A DNA stretch of 64,000 nt, taken from assembly GCA_902632605.1 (NCBI GenBank), contig CACPDB010000003.1, positions 1 to 64,000 on the forward strand, written 5' to 3'. Both the position numbers and the translations under genes were made by a program. Positions 1-12,658 of the stretch are shown in pieces; position 1 is the stretch's first letter, and the number at the start of each line of letters is the position of its first letter. Source of the stretch: an uncultured SAR86 cluster bacterium (GTDB taxonomy: Bacteria; Pseudomonadota; Gammaproteobacteria; Magnimaribacterales; AG-339-G14). The notes below the pieces were generated by a model. It did no database searches. It was not told the origin of the DNA and saw only the letters and a program-made list of their open reading frames with translations.

Positions 1-92
1 TACTTAATATCGAGAATTAAATTTTTCATTTACATTTTTAGAGTATCATTTCGTAAGATATATAAATTTTTGAGAAATAAATAATTACATTC

Positions 93-1315
93 ATGAGTTT
101 ATCAACTTCAGAAAAATTAGAAATATTAAAACGCGGGGTTGAAGAAATAATCCCCGAAAAGGTTTAGAAAAAAAATTAAAAAAAAATAAACCTTTAATCA
201 TCAAAGCTGGATTTGATCCAACTGCTCCGGATTTACACTTAGGTCATACGGTCTTAATTAACAAATTAAAACAATTTCAAGATCTTGGTCATAAGGTTAT
301 CTTCTTGATAGGAGATTTCACCGGAATGATAGGCGATCCCTCTGGTGTTAGTGAAACGCGTCCAATTTTAACAGTAGAGCAACTTAAGAAGAATTCTGAA
401 ACATACCAAGAACAAATTTTTAAAATCTTGGATAAGAATAAAACAAAAATTGAGTTTAATTCCTCATGGTTTAAGAAAATGACAAGTGCAGAGCTTATAA
501 ATCTAAGCTCAAAGATGACAGTTGCTCGAATGCTGGAAAGAGATGATTTCAGTAAAAGATATAAAGGGAATAAACCCATCTCAATTCATGAATTTATATA
601 TCCTCTTGTACAAGGATATGATTCTTATGAGCTCAAAGCAGATATAGAGCTTGGCGGAACCGATCAAAAGTTTAATCTATTAGTTGGTAGAGATATTCAA
701 AAATCGTTTGGTATGGAAGAGCAAATCATTATCACTTTACCAATCTTAGAAGGGACTGATGGCGTGAAGAAAATGTCAAAATCTTTAAACAATTACATTG
801 GCCTTCAAGAAAATCCCAATGATATGTTTGGTAAAATCATGTCTATATCTGACGATCTAATGTGGCGATACTTTGATTTGTTGAGTTTTAAGACATCAAC
901 AGAAATTAAAGAAATAAAGAAAAAAACTGAAAAAGGATTGAACCCCATGGAAGCAAAAAAAATGCTCTCTTCTGAAATCGTGACAAGATTTCATGGCGAA
1001 GAAAAAGCAAACCTTGCTGAAAAAGAATTTACAAATAGATTTTCAAAGGGAAATGATCCCACAGAAATTAAATTTATACAGTTATCCATAAAAGCATCTT
1101 CAATTTCGATTGTTGATTTATTATCCAGCGAGAAACTAGGAGGCGATAAGCTTTGCAAAAGCAAATCAGAAGCTAGGAGAATGATCTCTCAAGGAGCCGT
1201 TAAAATAGATGGAAATAAGATTTCAGATGATGCTATTTTGGTCCAAAACCCTTCTGAAAACACCTACCAGGTAGGTAAGCTCAAGCACTTAAAAATAAAG
1301 CTTAAAAAAGCATAA
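93..1315 (+). pseudogene. tyrS: tyrosyl-tRNA synthetase, reading frame broken near the 5' end
   Basis: This gene encodes the enzyme that charges tRNA-Tyr. A frame opening at ATG 93 reads MSLSTSEKLEILKRG and so on, but stops at TAG 165-167. The rest of the protein continues in the -1 frame from base 161 ([12 protein letters not shown]...) to the stop at 1315. One extra A in the run at 157-160 would join the two into about 407 residues, the usual length for this TyrS type. In the joined protein the class I signature HLGHT falls at about residues 49-53 and KMSKS at about 227-231, and an RNA-binding S4 domain ([16 protein letters not shown]) lies at the C-terminus. An ATG at 305 would start a product lacking HLGHT, so it cannot be a working start. 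Because tyrS is normally essential, a sequencing or assembly error in the A-run is likelier than a dead gene. Ribosomal slippage at AAAAG is a weaker alternative. Identity is sure; only the state of the frame is uncertain. Confidence 0.9.
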
Positions 1316-1322
1316 ATCTCCT

Positions 1323-1351
1323 CTTTCTTATTATTAAAAGCCATGTATAAT
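1323..1351 (+). promoter_or_regulatory. probable rRNA operon promoter
   Basis: A perfect -10 hexamer TATAAT at 1346-1351 is followed directly by a C/G-rich discriminator (CGCACG), the pattern of stringently controlled rRNA promoters. The -35 position 17 bp upstream (about 1323-1328) is T-rich and a poor match to TTGACA. The promoter lies about 170 bp before the 16S gene and just before the conserved leader elements. Confidence 0.55.
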
Positions 1352-1384
1352 CGCACGCTCGTGCCTACGAAAAATAGGTTCGGG

Positions 1385-1397
1385 TGTTCTTTAAAAA
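1385..1397 (+). promoter_or_regulatory. boxA antitermination element in the rRNA leader
   Basis: TGTTCTTTAAAAA matches the boxA sequence bound by NusB and NusE to prevent premature termination in rRNA operons. It is followed by a segment (AATTCGTGCGGGCACT) resembling the conserved leader of enterobacterial rrn operons. A second copy precedes the 23S gene. Confidence 0.65.
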
Positions 1398-1522
1398 CTT
1401 TAAACAAGTAATTCGTGCGGGCACTTACCATTTAAATAAAGGTTAGTGTCAATTTTTAGATTATCGAAATTCGATAGTCACCCATTTTTTATTATTTTTT
1501 TTAAAAAATAATCGTTTAATTT

Positions 1523-3054
<1,532 letters not shown>

Positions 3055-3131
3055 AACAAATTACACGACTTTTATTGTGAGTGTCCGTTCGAATTACTTG
3101 TCTTGCTATTTTCATAGGAAAATAAGTGATG

Positions 3132-3143
3132 TGTTCTTTAAAA
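3132..3143 (+). promoter_or_regulatory. boxA antitermination element before the 23S gene
   Basis: TGTTCTTTAAAA in the 16S-23S spacer repeats the leader boxA, as in other proteobacterial rRNA operons, and should reload the NusB/NusE antitermination complex before the 23S gene. Confidence 0.6.
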
Positions 3144-3157
3144 GTATTGTTGATCCA

Positions 3158-3241
3158 GTAACTAAATTTTTTTAGTTACGACACTAATAATTAATGTTAT
3201 CAATTATTAGTGCACCAAGTTTTAAGATAATTATCTTAAAA
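3158..3241 (+). repeat. three tandem strong hairpins in the 16S-23S spacer
   Basis: Three perfect inverted repeats follow one another. 3158-3179 has GTAACTAAA paired with TTTAGTTAC around a T4 loop. 3182-3212 has CACTAATAATT paired with AATTATTAGTG around a 9-nt loop. 3220-3241 is a 22-nt perfect palindrome centred on TAATTA. They sit where many gammaproteobacteria carry tRNA-Ile and tRNA-Ala, which are absent here. A role in folding or processing of the precursor is inferred. Confidence 0.7.
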
Positions 3242-3281
3242 TGCTAATGGCAAATTTTGGCGCTTATTATTCGAAAGACTT

Positions 3282-3303
3282 AACTTTATTAATTTAAAGT
3301 ATT
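3282..3303 (+). other. 5' arm of the 23S precursor processing stem
   Basis: This 22-nt stretch is the reverse complement, with one mismatch, of 6209-6230 just after the 23S gene. Pairing would close a long stem around the 23S rRNA, the classic RNase III target. Confidence 0.7.
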
Positions 3304-3304
3304 T

Positions 3305-6208
<2,904 letters not shown>

Positions 6209-6230
6209 AATACTTTATATTAATAAAGTT
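6209..6230 (+). other. 3' arm of the 23S precursor processing stem
   Basis: Complementary over 22 nt with one mismatch to 3282-3303 before the 23S gene. The inner flanks 3299-3311 and 6201-6213 can also pair with two mismatches, forming the usual terminal helix of 23S rRNA. Confidence 0.7.
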
Positions 6231-6280
6231 TAATAACGCTAAAATTAAACAAAGGATCTACAATACAAAAACTAGAATTT

Positions 6281-6397
6281 TGCCCGATGACATTAGCAAG
6301 TGTGTCCCACCTGATTCCATCCCGAACTCAGAAGTGAAACCACTTAGCGCCGATGGTAGTGTGGTTCGTCCATGTGAGAGTAGGACATCGTCGGGCT
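6281..6397 (+). rRNA. rrf: 5S ribosomal RNA
   Basis: TGCCCGATGAC pairs with the 3' end ACATCGTCGGGC, and the core CCGAACTCAGAAGTGAAAC and GCGCCGATGGTAGTGTGG are standard, for about 117 nt. It lies about 70 bp after the 23S gene, whose spacer holds no tRNA. The convergent coaW stop codon begins two bases past the 5S end, and I see no intrinsic terminator between them. Confidence 0.95.
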
Positions 6398-6398
6398 T

Positions 6399-7205
6399 CT
6401 AGCTAGCTTCTAGTGCACCAATTGCAGTAGCGAATTCTCCATCTTTCAAAAAGATAACTTCTAAACCAGAATATTCTATCCATCTTTTAAGGACTTCCTT
6501 ATACAAGGAATAATTCGGAGATCTCCCCACAACAACTACTTTGTCTAAGTTCGCGGCAATTGCTGTAGTTGCGGCCAAACGAGCTATGTTCGTGGAAACA
6601 AGATAAATAATAGACCTACAAATATCTTCTTTTTCCAATTTATTAATCATATCCAAGTTTCCAAGATGAACAGCGATACTATCTTCAGGAAGGGAGCCAA
6701 TAGGACCAGAAATAACATCTTTTAAAACATAATCTCCAATTTGACTTCCTTTTTTAGATAACTCGTCTATTTCTAAAGGGTCATCAACTTGCGCAGCTAA
6801 TTTACAAAGCCCTCTAATAGTACCTCCGCCTAAGCCACTACCTCCAAGATGAGTTGAGATTTCATTTTCGTATCCAACACATGCTGTTCCTGATCCACAA
6901 CTTAAGACAAGAAAATTAGAGTCTAGTCCTGACAGATACTTGGCTCCAGTAGCTATGGAATTTATCTCATTTTTTTTTAAAACTTTTAATCCATCAAAAT
7001 TTTCGGGAAGATCCAGATGTTTACCTCCTGTAACGCAAATATTTCTAATAACAGAATTCTTTTGCAAATCTTTTATTATGTTATTGAAGGATAAATGAAT
7101 ATTTTTTTCACTACTCAAAGATTTATAAGTAACCGAACCGCCAGATTTGATTGCGATATCAGAATTTGTAATTCCGAAATCAACGCCGACATCAATTTCA
7201 TTCAT
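6399..7205 (-). CDS. coaW: type II pantothenate kinase
   Basis: Phosphorylates pantothenate in the first step of coenzyme A synthesis. The 268-residue protein has the ASKHA fold of the Staphylococcus/eukaryotic (fumble) PanK family. A phosphate-binding N-terminus GVDFGITNSDIAIK covers residues 7-20, a likely catalytic Glu is at residue 80 (KKNE), and glycine loops LSCGSGTACV and GGSGLGGGTIRGL lie at about 101-133. The C-terminal KDGEFATAIGALEAS matches the family's NGAFSGAIGAL end. It is the last gene of a five-gene minus-strand operon, 12 bp after the 2OG oxygenase gene. Most gammaproteobacteria use CoaA or CoaX, so a type II enzyme is notable. The family is read from alignment with the remembered S. 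aureus sequence. Confidence 0.85.
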   Translation of the reverse strand: MNEIDVGVDFGITNSDIAIKSGGSVTYKSLSSEKNIHLSFNNIIKDLQKNSVIRNICVTGGKHLDLPENFDGLKVLKKNEINSIATGAKYLSGLDSNFLVLSCGSGTACVGYENEISTHLGGSGLGGGTIRGLCKLAAQVDDPLEIDELSKKGSQIGDYVLKDVISGPIGSLPEDSIAVHLGNLDMINKLEKEDICRSIIYLVSTNIARLAATTAIAANLDKVVVVGRSPNYSLYKEVLKRWIEYSGLEVIFLKDGEFATAIGALEAS

Positions 7206-7217
7206 AAGAATAATTTC

Positions 7218-7817
7218 CTATTTGAATAAAGAACTTAAAAAATGTCTTAATTTGTGAGTTTTTACGTTTTTTCTATAAACATAATTCATTTGTATAGATT
7301 GTCTTTTGCCTTCAAAAGGTAAAAATCCATGAAAACAATTTTCAGTCACTTTAAACGCAACAACACTCCCCAAAGTTGCAGGAATTTCTTTTATGAAGTC
7401 ATCGAGGTTTTCTTTACTCTTCAACATTCTCAACTTTCCAGTTTCATATTCCCAAGATTCGTTAAGATATAAAAGAAGTGTAATTATTTTAGATTTTGAA
7501 TCTGTGTGAATCTTTCCATCTTTTTTTCTGGAATAACCTCTTAATGTAGTAACTATTTCAGAATTAGATAGGTCAACATTTAGTTTTTCCTCAAGGATAG
7601 CTTTCATTTCTTGACTTTCAAGATCGGAAATTATTTTTTTAATACTTTCCTTAAGATTAATAGCAGATGGAGGAATGCTTCCACCGCTTTTGATATCCGG
7701 AAAATCTCTTGCTAAATCAGTACGATATTGGTTATCTAAAAGACAATTATCAAGAGAAAAGAATGGAAAATGAGTTTTATCTACCTCAACACTTTGAAGT
7801 TTATTGAAATCTATCAA
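7218..7817 (-). CDS. 2-oxoglutarate/Fe(II)-dependent oxygenase family protein
   Basis: A 199-residue protein with the double-stranded beta-helix pattern of 2OG-Fe(II) oxygenases. The iron ligands are His104 and Asp106 (KIHTDSKSK) and His163 (NCFHGFLPF), and Arg172 (EGKRQSIQMNYV) should bind the 2-oxoglutarate carboxylate. The motif resembles the prolyl-hydroxylase-like Oxy_3 group, which can act on small molecules, sugars or proteins; the substrate here is unknown. The gene lies 20 bp after the di-iron protein gene and 12 bp before coaW, so it is almost certainly cotranscribed with them. Whether it works in series with the di-iron protein is inference. Confidence 0.8.
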   Translation of the reverse strand: MIDFNKLQSVEVDKTHFPFFSLDNCLLDNQYRTDLARDFPDIKSGGSIPPSAINLKESIKKIISDLESQEMKAILEEKLNVDLSNSEIVTTLRGYSRKKDGKIHTDSKSKIITLLLYLNESWEYETGKLRMLKSKENLDDFIKEIPATLGSVVAFKVTENCFHGFLPFEGKRQSIQMNYVYRKNVKTHKLRHFLSSLFK

Positions 7818-7837
7818 AGCGGTGAGGTTAAGATAAA

Positions 7838-8992
7838 TTAATGATTGTGGAACATTTCCTTAATAACTTCAGCTTGTTCTTCTGCTTGAGTTTCAATCTC
7901 ACCTGAAGATTCTAAAGGTTTGGAAATTTCAGCCCAATCTATTTCAAAATCACTCGGAGCAACTTCGTACTCTAATAAGCCTAACTCATCATAAAGAGGG
8001 CGAACAGATTCTGTTAAGAGTCCAATTTTTTTCAAGTTAGGCATCACTCTATTAAATAATAGACCCCTAAAGTCATCATTGACACCAGATTTTAGAATTG
8101 CTTCTCTTGCTTCTTGTTCTGAGTAACCGAAGAATTTCTTACCCAATTCATAATTTTGGATTCTATCTCTCATAATTACACATGCTTCATAAGCAAATCT
8201 AGCTCGGTCTTCAATCTCATCTTCAGATAAAGTTTTGTTGAAATCTTCTAAGTAATTGATACCAAATGTTACATGTCTTGCTTCGTCACGAATCACATAA
8301 TGGGTTAAGTCTCTAAGCAAAGGACAACTAGTACTCATTTTTGTAGATTGAAAAGCAGCGAGAGCTAAGCCTTCAATGATTATTTGCATTGCAATAAATT
8401 TCAAGTCCCATCTAGGATCAGTTAAACCTTTATCTAAGAGGGCTTTAAGACTTGGTGAAATAGGGTAAGACATTCCCATTACATCTTGTAAGTATCTGTT
8501 GAATACTTCTACGTGCCTAGCTTCATCAAAACATTGAGATGCAGCATATAATTTCGCTTGATAGGTAGGTGCACAAGATACAAGTTGGGAAGCAACCAAA
8601 AGTGCTCCTTGCTCTCCATGTAAGAATTGGCTTAAGCCCCATGCAGAAGCATGCCAACTTACTTCCCTTTTTTCATCTTCTGACATGTCATTGTACTCAG
8701 GGTAAACATTTCCCAAATCGTCAAACTCGGGTTTTACTGGAAGATCACCACGTTTAATGTGTTTAGACCAATCAAGATCTATTGATCCATTCCAATTTAG
8801 CTCTTTTCCTAATTCGTATAGCCTTTTGATTCTGTTATCGGCAACAGTGTAATCCCAGTTATAAGATCCAGTTAATGGGGTGTTGAAAATTTCTCTAACA
8901 TCTTCAACATGCTCTGAAGTCATACGATCTTCAATATCATCAAACTCCTGAAATCCAGGAGGTCCTTCTACGTTTGTAATTTTCATATTCAA
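7838..8992 (-). CDS. ferritin-like di-iron carboxylate protein (putative oxygenase)
   Basis: A 384-residue mostly helical protein with a complete di-iron ligand set in evenly spaced helices: Glu127 (HGEQGA), Glu157 and His160 (DEARHVEVF), Glu207 (IIEGLA), Glu237 and His240 (DEARHVTFG). This E-ExxH-E-ExxH arrangement is that of ribonucleotide reductase R2, bacterial monooxygenase and AurF-like enzymes, so the protein probably binds two irons (or Mn/Fe) and activates oxygen or peroxide. There is no signal peptide, so it should be cytoplasmic. It sits 31 bp after the CobT-like gene and 20 bp before a 2OG-Fe(II) oxygenase gene. The substrate is unknown. The metal site is well supported; the reaction is not. 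Confidence 0.8.
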   Translation of the reverse strand: MNMKITNVEGPPGFQEFDDIEDRMTSEHVEDVREIFNTPLTGSYNWDYTVADNRIKRLYELGKELNWNGSIDLDWSKHIKRGDLPVKPEFDDLGNVYPEYNDMSEDEKREVSWHASAWGLSQFLHGEQGALLVASQLVSCAPTYQAKLYAASQCFDEARHVEVFNRYLQDVMGMSYPISPSLKALLDKGLTDPRWDLKFIAMQIIIEGLALAAFQSTKMSTSCPLLRDLTHYVIRDEARHVTFGINYLEDFNKTLSEDEIEDRARFAYEACVIMRDRIQNYELGKKFFGYSEQEAREAILKSGVNDDFRGLLFNRVMPNLKKIGLLTESVRPLYDELGLLEYEVAPSDFEIDWAEISKPLESSGEIETQAEEQAEVIKEMFHNH

Positions 8993-9023
8993 ATTATAAG
9001 CTTGTTTTTAAGAATTCGAAACC

Positions 9024-10775
9024 TTATTTCTCTTGAAATAGGTCTGTTAATTGCTCCAACATAACGTTGCCAAGTTCCTCAGCTCTGTGGATAGTTACTG
9101 CTTTTTTATAATATTTTGTAACATCATGCCCAATCCCTATTGCTATTAACTCTAGCTCTGTTCTGTTTTCAATTTCAGAAATCACCTGTTTTAGATGGTT
9201 ATCCAAGTAACTTGTTGAATTAGTTGATAAGGTGCTATCGTCCACAGGGGCACCATCAGAAATAACCATAAGAATTTTTCTTTGTTCAGGTCTTTTCATC
9301 AATCTCGAAGAAGCCCATACAAGAGCTTCGCCATCAACATTTTCTTTAAGTAGACCTTCTCGAAGCATCAAACCTAGATTTTTTTTAGCTCTTCTCCAAG
9401 CTAGGTCTGCAGGTTTGAATATAATATGTCTCAAGTCATTAAGTCTGCCAGGAGAACTTGGTTTTCCACATTCAAGCCAAAGCTTTCTACTATCTCCTCC
9501 TTTCCAATGTTTTGTTGTAAAACCAAGGATTTCAGTTTTGATATTACATTTATCTAAAGTTGACCCAATAATGTCAGCAGATATTGCCGCAGTAGTCATT
9601 GATCTTCCTCTCATTGACCCGGAGCTATCAACCAACATAGTTAAAACAGTATCTTTGAAAGATGTCTCTTTTTCTGTTTTGAAACTTAGGGGTGTTAATG
9701 GATCTGTAATGATTTTATGCAATTTAGAAGAATCCAAAATACCTTCTTCTTTATCGAACTCCCATGAACGTCTTTGTTGGGCTAGAAGCAATCTTTGCAA
9801 TCTATTTGCTAATTTTGCTATTACAGATTTTGAGGGGTCAATCAATTGATCCAATCTATCTCTCAACCTTTTTAATTCTTCTGAAGAGCACAAGTTATCT
9901 GCATCTACGACTTCATCAAAATCTCTACAAAAAACCTTATATTCTTGATTTTGATTAAGAGCAATTAATTCTTCTAGTTTTGATCTGTTTTCAACCCAAT
10001 CTTCTGTATCATCAACATCTCCTTCTTCAATTTCGAAGTCTTCGATTTCAGTTTCACTTTCATCATCTACTTCCGATGAATCATCGTCCGGCTGTTCCTC
10101 TTGTTCTTGATCGGAAGAACCTTCTTCTTCGTTATCTTCATTTTCTTCTTCACTATCAGATTTAGGTTCTTCTTGCTCGGGTTCTTCGAATTCAAAACCT
10201 AATTTTTTAAATAAAGTGATTAAATACTCATTAAATTTTTCCTTATCTGTTAGATGTTTTCCTGCTAACTTAAAATCCGACTCCACTTCAGAAAGAGCTT
10301 TTTCCCAAGGTTTTAAGAACACCTCCTCCAGTTTGTCATTTTTTTGTTTTAAAAGTTTATTTTTTAAACTTATCTCAACAGCTATTTTTAATGCATCTTG
10401 CTTGCTTTCAATCGCTTGTTGAGAAAGTTTTTTTAAAAATAAATTCCTGAGGTTTTGCTTTACTCCCAAAAACTCTTTCGAACCTAATATCTCTGACCTT
10501 ATGGCTTCAAAATCCTTTAAGAGAAAATCCAGTTCAGAAATTCCTGTTTTTTTGAAGGGCTTTTCAATTAATTTATATTTTTGCAACAGAGCTTGTCTGT
10601 CTGCATCTCCTCTGGAAAGTTGAATGGATTCAATATTGTCTTGAAAATTGTGTCCGGGTTCAGCGACTTGCTGAAGATAATTTATGTCTAGGTTTAGATC
10701 TTTATCTTTAGATAGTGCTCTACTGGAAGCATTAATTACATCTTTTACGTTTTGTTCGGTAGATTTTTGACTCAA
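9024..10775 (-). CDS. CobT-like VWA-domain protein (orphan cobaltochelatase subunit homologue)
   Basis: A 583-residue protein with the CobT plan: a helical N-terminus (about 1-190), a very acidic Glu/Asp-rich linker (about 196-258), and a C-terminal von Willebrand A domain with the MIDAS motif DSSGS at 383-387 and a later conserved [10 protein letters not shown]. In aerobic cobalamin synthesis CobT pairs with the AAA+ protein CobS to drive the CobN chelatase. Here the CobS-like gene is directly upstream, with a 4-bp ATGA overlap, but no cobN or other cobalamin gene is in view. The neighbours are iron enzymes. MoxR/VWA pairs elsewhere mature metalloenzymes (NorQ/NorD) or reactivate Rubisco (CbbQ/CbbO), so a chaperone role for the neighbouring di-iron protein is my inference. 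Confidence 0.85.
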   Translation of the reverse strand: MSQKSTEQNVKDVINASSRALSKDKDLNLDINYLQQVAEPGHNFQDNIESIQLSRGDADRQALLQKYKLIEKPFKKTGISELDFLLKDFEAIRSEILGSKEFLGVKQNLRNLFLKKLSQQAIESKQDALKIAVEISLKNKLLKQKNDKLEEVFLKPWEKALSEVESDFKLAGKHLTDKEKFNEYLITLFKKLGFEFEEPEQEEPKSDSEEENEDNEEEGSSDQEQEEQPDDDSSEVDDESETEIEDFEIEEGDVDDTEDWVENRSKLEELIALNQNQEYKVFCRDFDEVVDADNLCSSEELKRLRDRLDQLIDPSKSVIAKLANRLQRLLLAQQRRSWEFDKEEGILDSSKLHKIITDPLTPLSFKTEKETSFKDTVLTMLVDSSGSMRGRSMTTAAISADIIGSTLDKCNIKTEILGFTTKHWKGGDSRKLWLECGKPSSPGRLNDLRHIIFKPADLAWRRAKKNLGLMLREGLLKENVDGEALVWASSRLMKRPEQRKILMVISDGAPVDDSTLSTNSTSYLDNHLKQVISEIENRTELELIAIGIGHDVTKYYKKAVTIHRAEELGNVMLEQLTDLFQEK

Positions 10776-11758
10776 GCTTGTTCAACTAAATTTAAAATAG
10801 AATCGCTAGTTTCTGCATCAAAGCACCTTTGGAAGTACTCTGCAATTATTGATTTTTCAGTTTCATCACATTTATTCAAGAAACTTAATTCAAATGAATT
10901 TCCTATATCATCAAAGATAGAATAGTTCTCAGCCCAACTAATAACAGTTCTTGGAGACATCAGGTTAGAAATATCTCCGTTTTTGAAACCTTCTCTAGTT
11001 AAATTGGCAAGTGAAATCATTGCTTTTACGGTAGATTGACCTTTTTTGTTATTAAGGTCTTTAACTTTTGAAAGGATAACTTTAAGCTCCAAATCTTCAG
11101 AAAGATAGTTAAGAGGCGAAACAATATGCCATCTATCCATTTGACCTTGATTAATTTGTTGGGTCCCATGGTATAAACCCGTACTGTCTCCCAAACCAAC
11201 TGTGTTTGCCGTAGCAAAAAGTCTAAAGTAAGGATGAGGGGTGAGAACTCTATTTTGATCTAATAACGTAAGTTTACCTTCAACTTCTAAAACTCTTTGG
11301 ATGACAAACATTACATCTGGTCTGCCGGCATCATACTCATCAAATACCAAAGCAACAGGATTTTGGATAGCCCAAGGCAAAATGCCTTCTTGAAATTTTG
11401 TTATCTGTTTACTATCTTCAATAGCAATTACATCTTTACCCAATAAATCTATTCTGCTGATATGACTATCTAAATTGATTCGAATGCAAGGCCAATTTAA
11501 TCTTGCTGCTACTTGCTCAATGTGTGTAGATTTTCCTGAGCCATGAAGTCCTTGAACCATAACTCTTCGATTATTTTGAAAGCCGGCAAGAATAGAAAGA
11601 GTAGTTGCTTTGTCAAAACAGTAATCAGCATCCAACTTTGGAACATATTCGTTATTCTCTGAAAAGGAATCTACTTTTAAATTAGAATCTATTTCAAAGG
11701 TATCTTTGACCTTAACATTTGCATCTGGCTCTTGGATTGAAAAATTATTGAATTTCAT
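10772..11758 (-). CDS. CobS-like AAA+ ATPase (MoxR family)
   Basis: A 328-residue AAA+ protein close to CobS. It has a Walker A motif GLHGSGKST (70-78), a Walker B motif VALVFDEYD (135-143), a sensor region [13 protein letters not shown] with the CobS-typical [17 protein letters not shown] after it, and [11 protein letters not shown] near the C-terminus. It should form a hexamer working with the CobT-like partner, whose gene overlaps its stop by 4 bp. It is the first gene of the five-gene operon and has its own promoter at 11788-11815. The family is clear; the client protein is not. Cobalt insertion seems unlikely without cobN nearby. Confidence 0.87.
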   Translation of the reverse strand: MKFNNFSIQEPDANVKVKDTFEIDSNLKVDSFSENNEYVPKLDADYCFDKATTLSILAGFQNNRRVMVQGLHGSGKSTHIEQVAARLNWPCIRINLDSHISRIDLLGKDVIAIEDSKQITKFQEGILPWAIQNPVALVFDEYDAGRPDVMFVIQRVLEVEGKLTLLDQNRVLTPHPYFRLFATANTVGLGDSTGLYHGTQQINQGQMDRWHIVSPLNYLSEDLELKVILSKVKDLNNKKGQSTVKAMISLANLTREGFKNGDISNLMSPRTVISWAENYSIFDDIGNSFELSFLNKCDETEKSIIAEYFQRCFDAETSDSILNLVEQA

Positions 11759-11787
11759 ATATTTGATGGTCTTAAAAGTGAATGAAC

Positions 11788-11815
11788 ATTATCCTTTTTT
11801 AAAAAAAAACAGCAA
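11788..11815 (-). promoter_or_regulatory. probable promoter of the cobS-like operon
   Basis: On the minus strand, TTGCTG (11810-11815) is followed after 16 bp by GATAAT (11788-11793). Transcription would start about 20 nt before the CobS-like start codon. The spacer is a T-run followed by an A-run, which may be bent. Confidence 0.5.
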
Positions 11816-11872
11816 GAAAATATACATTTTTGAGTTAACTTGCCTTAGACTTGCCTCTTTAAAATTTAACTT

Positions 11873-12655
11873 ATGACTATTGTAGATGACATTTGGGAGG
11901 AGATTCTCAAAGAAAGTAAAAATAAAATTTCCTTAGAACCAGAGTCGAAAAGTCTTTTTCACGAAAAGATTTTATCTTGTAGCGGCTTAGAAAATTCTTT
12001 GTCGGCAAAGCTTGCTGATGACTTAGCTACAAAAGAATATTCGTCTGAAATTTTGAGAGATAAGTTTAATGAGGTTTTTTCTAATATAGATTTTTTAGAA
12101 AAAGCTGTCATTGACTTGAAGGCGGTAAAGGAGAGAGATCCTGCATCAAGCGGATTCGTATTTACATTATTATTTTCAAAGGGATTTGCTGCATTACAAG
12201 CTCACAGAATCGCAAATTATTTTATGAAAGCAAAACAAGAAGTCTTTGCATATTTCATTCAAAGCAGAAGTTCTGCCATATATGAGGTAGATATTCATCC
12301 AAAAGCAGAAATAGGATATGGAGTGATGCTTGATCATGCAACTGGAATTGTCATTGGAGAGACCTCGGTAATAGAAAATGATGTGTCAATATTTCAAGGC
12401 GTTACTCTCGGAGGAACAGGAAAAGAAACTGGAGATAGACATCCAAAAGTTCGTGAAGGAGTTTTGATTAGCTCAGCAGCACAAATTCTAGGCAATGTAG
12501 AGATTGGAAAGGGTGCTAAAGTTGCTGCCGGCAGTGTAGTTCTTTCGAACGTAGAGCCAAACACTACAGTAGCTGGAGTGCCAGCAATAGTTGTTGGTAA
12601 ACCATCTTCTGAAAAACCAGCAGCAGATGTTGATCATACTATTGAAGAGGCTTAA
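11873..12655 (+). CDS. cysE: serine O-acetyltransferase
   Basis: Acetylates L-serine with acetyl-CoA to give O-acetylserine, the committed step of cysteine synthesis. The 260-residue protein has a helical N-terminal domain with AHRIANYF at about 107-114, then a left-handed beta-helix with the signature DHATGIVIGETSVI and GVTLGGTGKETGDRHP, ending GVPAIVVGKP. The acidic tail after it is short. The start ATG at 11873 fits the CysE N-terminus, though no Shine-Dalgarno site is visible. It is followed after 3 bp by tesB, with which it is probably cotranscribed. Confidence 0.95.
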   Translation: MTIVDDIWEEILKESKNKISLEPESKSLFHEKILSCSGLENSLSAKLADDLATKEYSSEILRDKFNEVFSNIDFLEKAVIDLKAVKERDPASSGFVFTLLFSKGFAALQAHRIANYFMKAKQEVFAYFIQSRSSAIYEVDIHPKAEIGYGVMLDHATGIVIGETSVIENDVSIFQGVTLGGTGKETGDRHPKVREGVLISSAAQILGNVEIGKGAKVAAGSVVLSNVEPNTTVAGVPAIVVGKPSSEKPAADVDHTIEEA

Positions 12656-12658
12656 ATC

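Noticed and set aside
1-92. Promoter or gene before tyrS
   Set aside because: Only AT-rich sequence is visible; no convincing -35/-10 pair or open frame.
305-1315. A complete tyrS starting at ATG 305
   Set aside because: It would lack the HLGHT active-site segment, which is encoded just upstream in the same frame (from base 161).
9232-9849. A 205-codon frame antisense to the CobT-like gene
   Set aside because: It mirrors the well-supported VWA domain coding region and has no recognisable motif.
9024-11758. Cobalamin synthesis as the role of the CobS/CobT-like pair
   Set aside because: No cobN or any other cobalamin gene is in the window, and the adjacent genes are iron enzymes. It cannot be fully excluded without the whole genome.
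11773-11780. A further TAAAAGTG box between the CobS-like gene and cysE
   Set aside because: It is a single copy with no 25-bp partner and lies downstream of the predicted -10 of the CobS-like operon; a few chance hits are expected in AT-rich DNA of this length.
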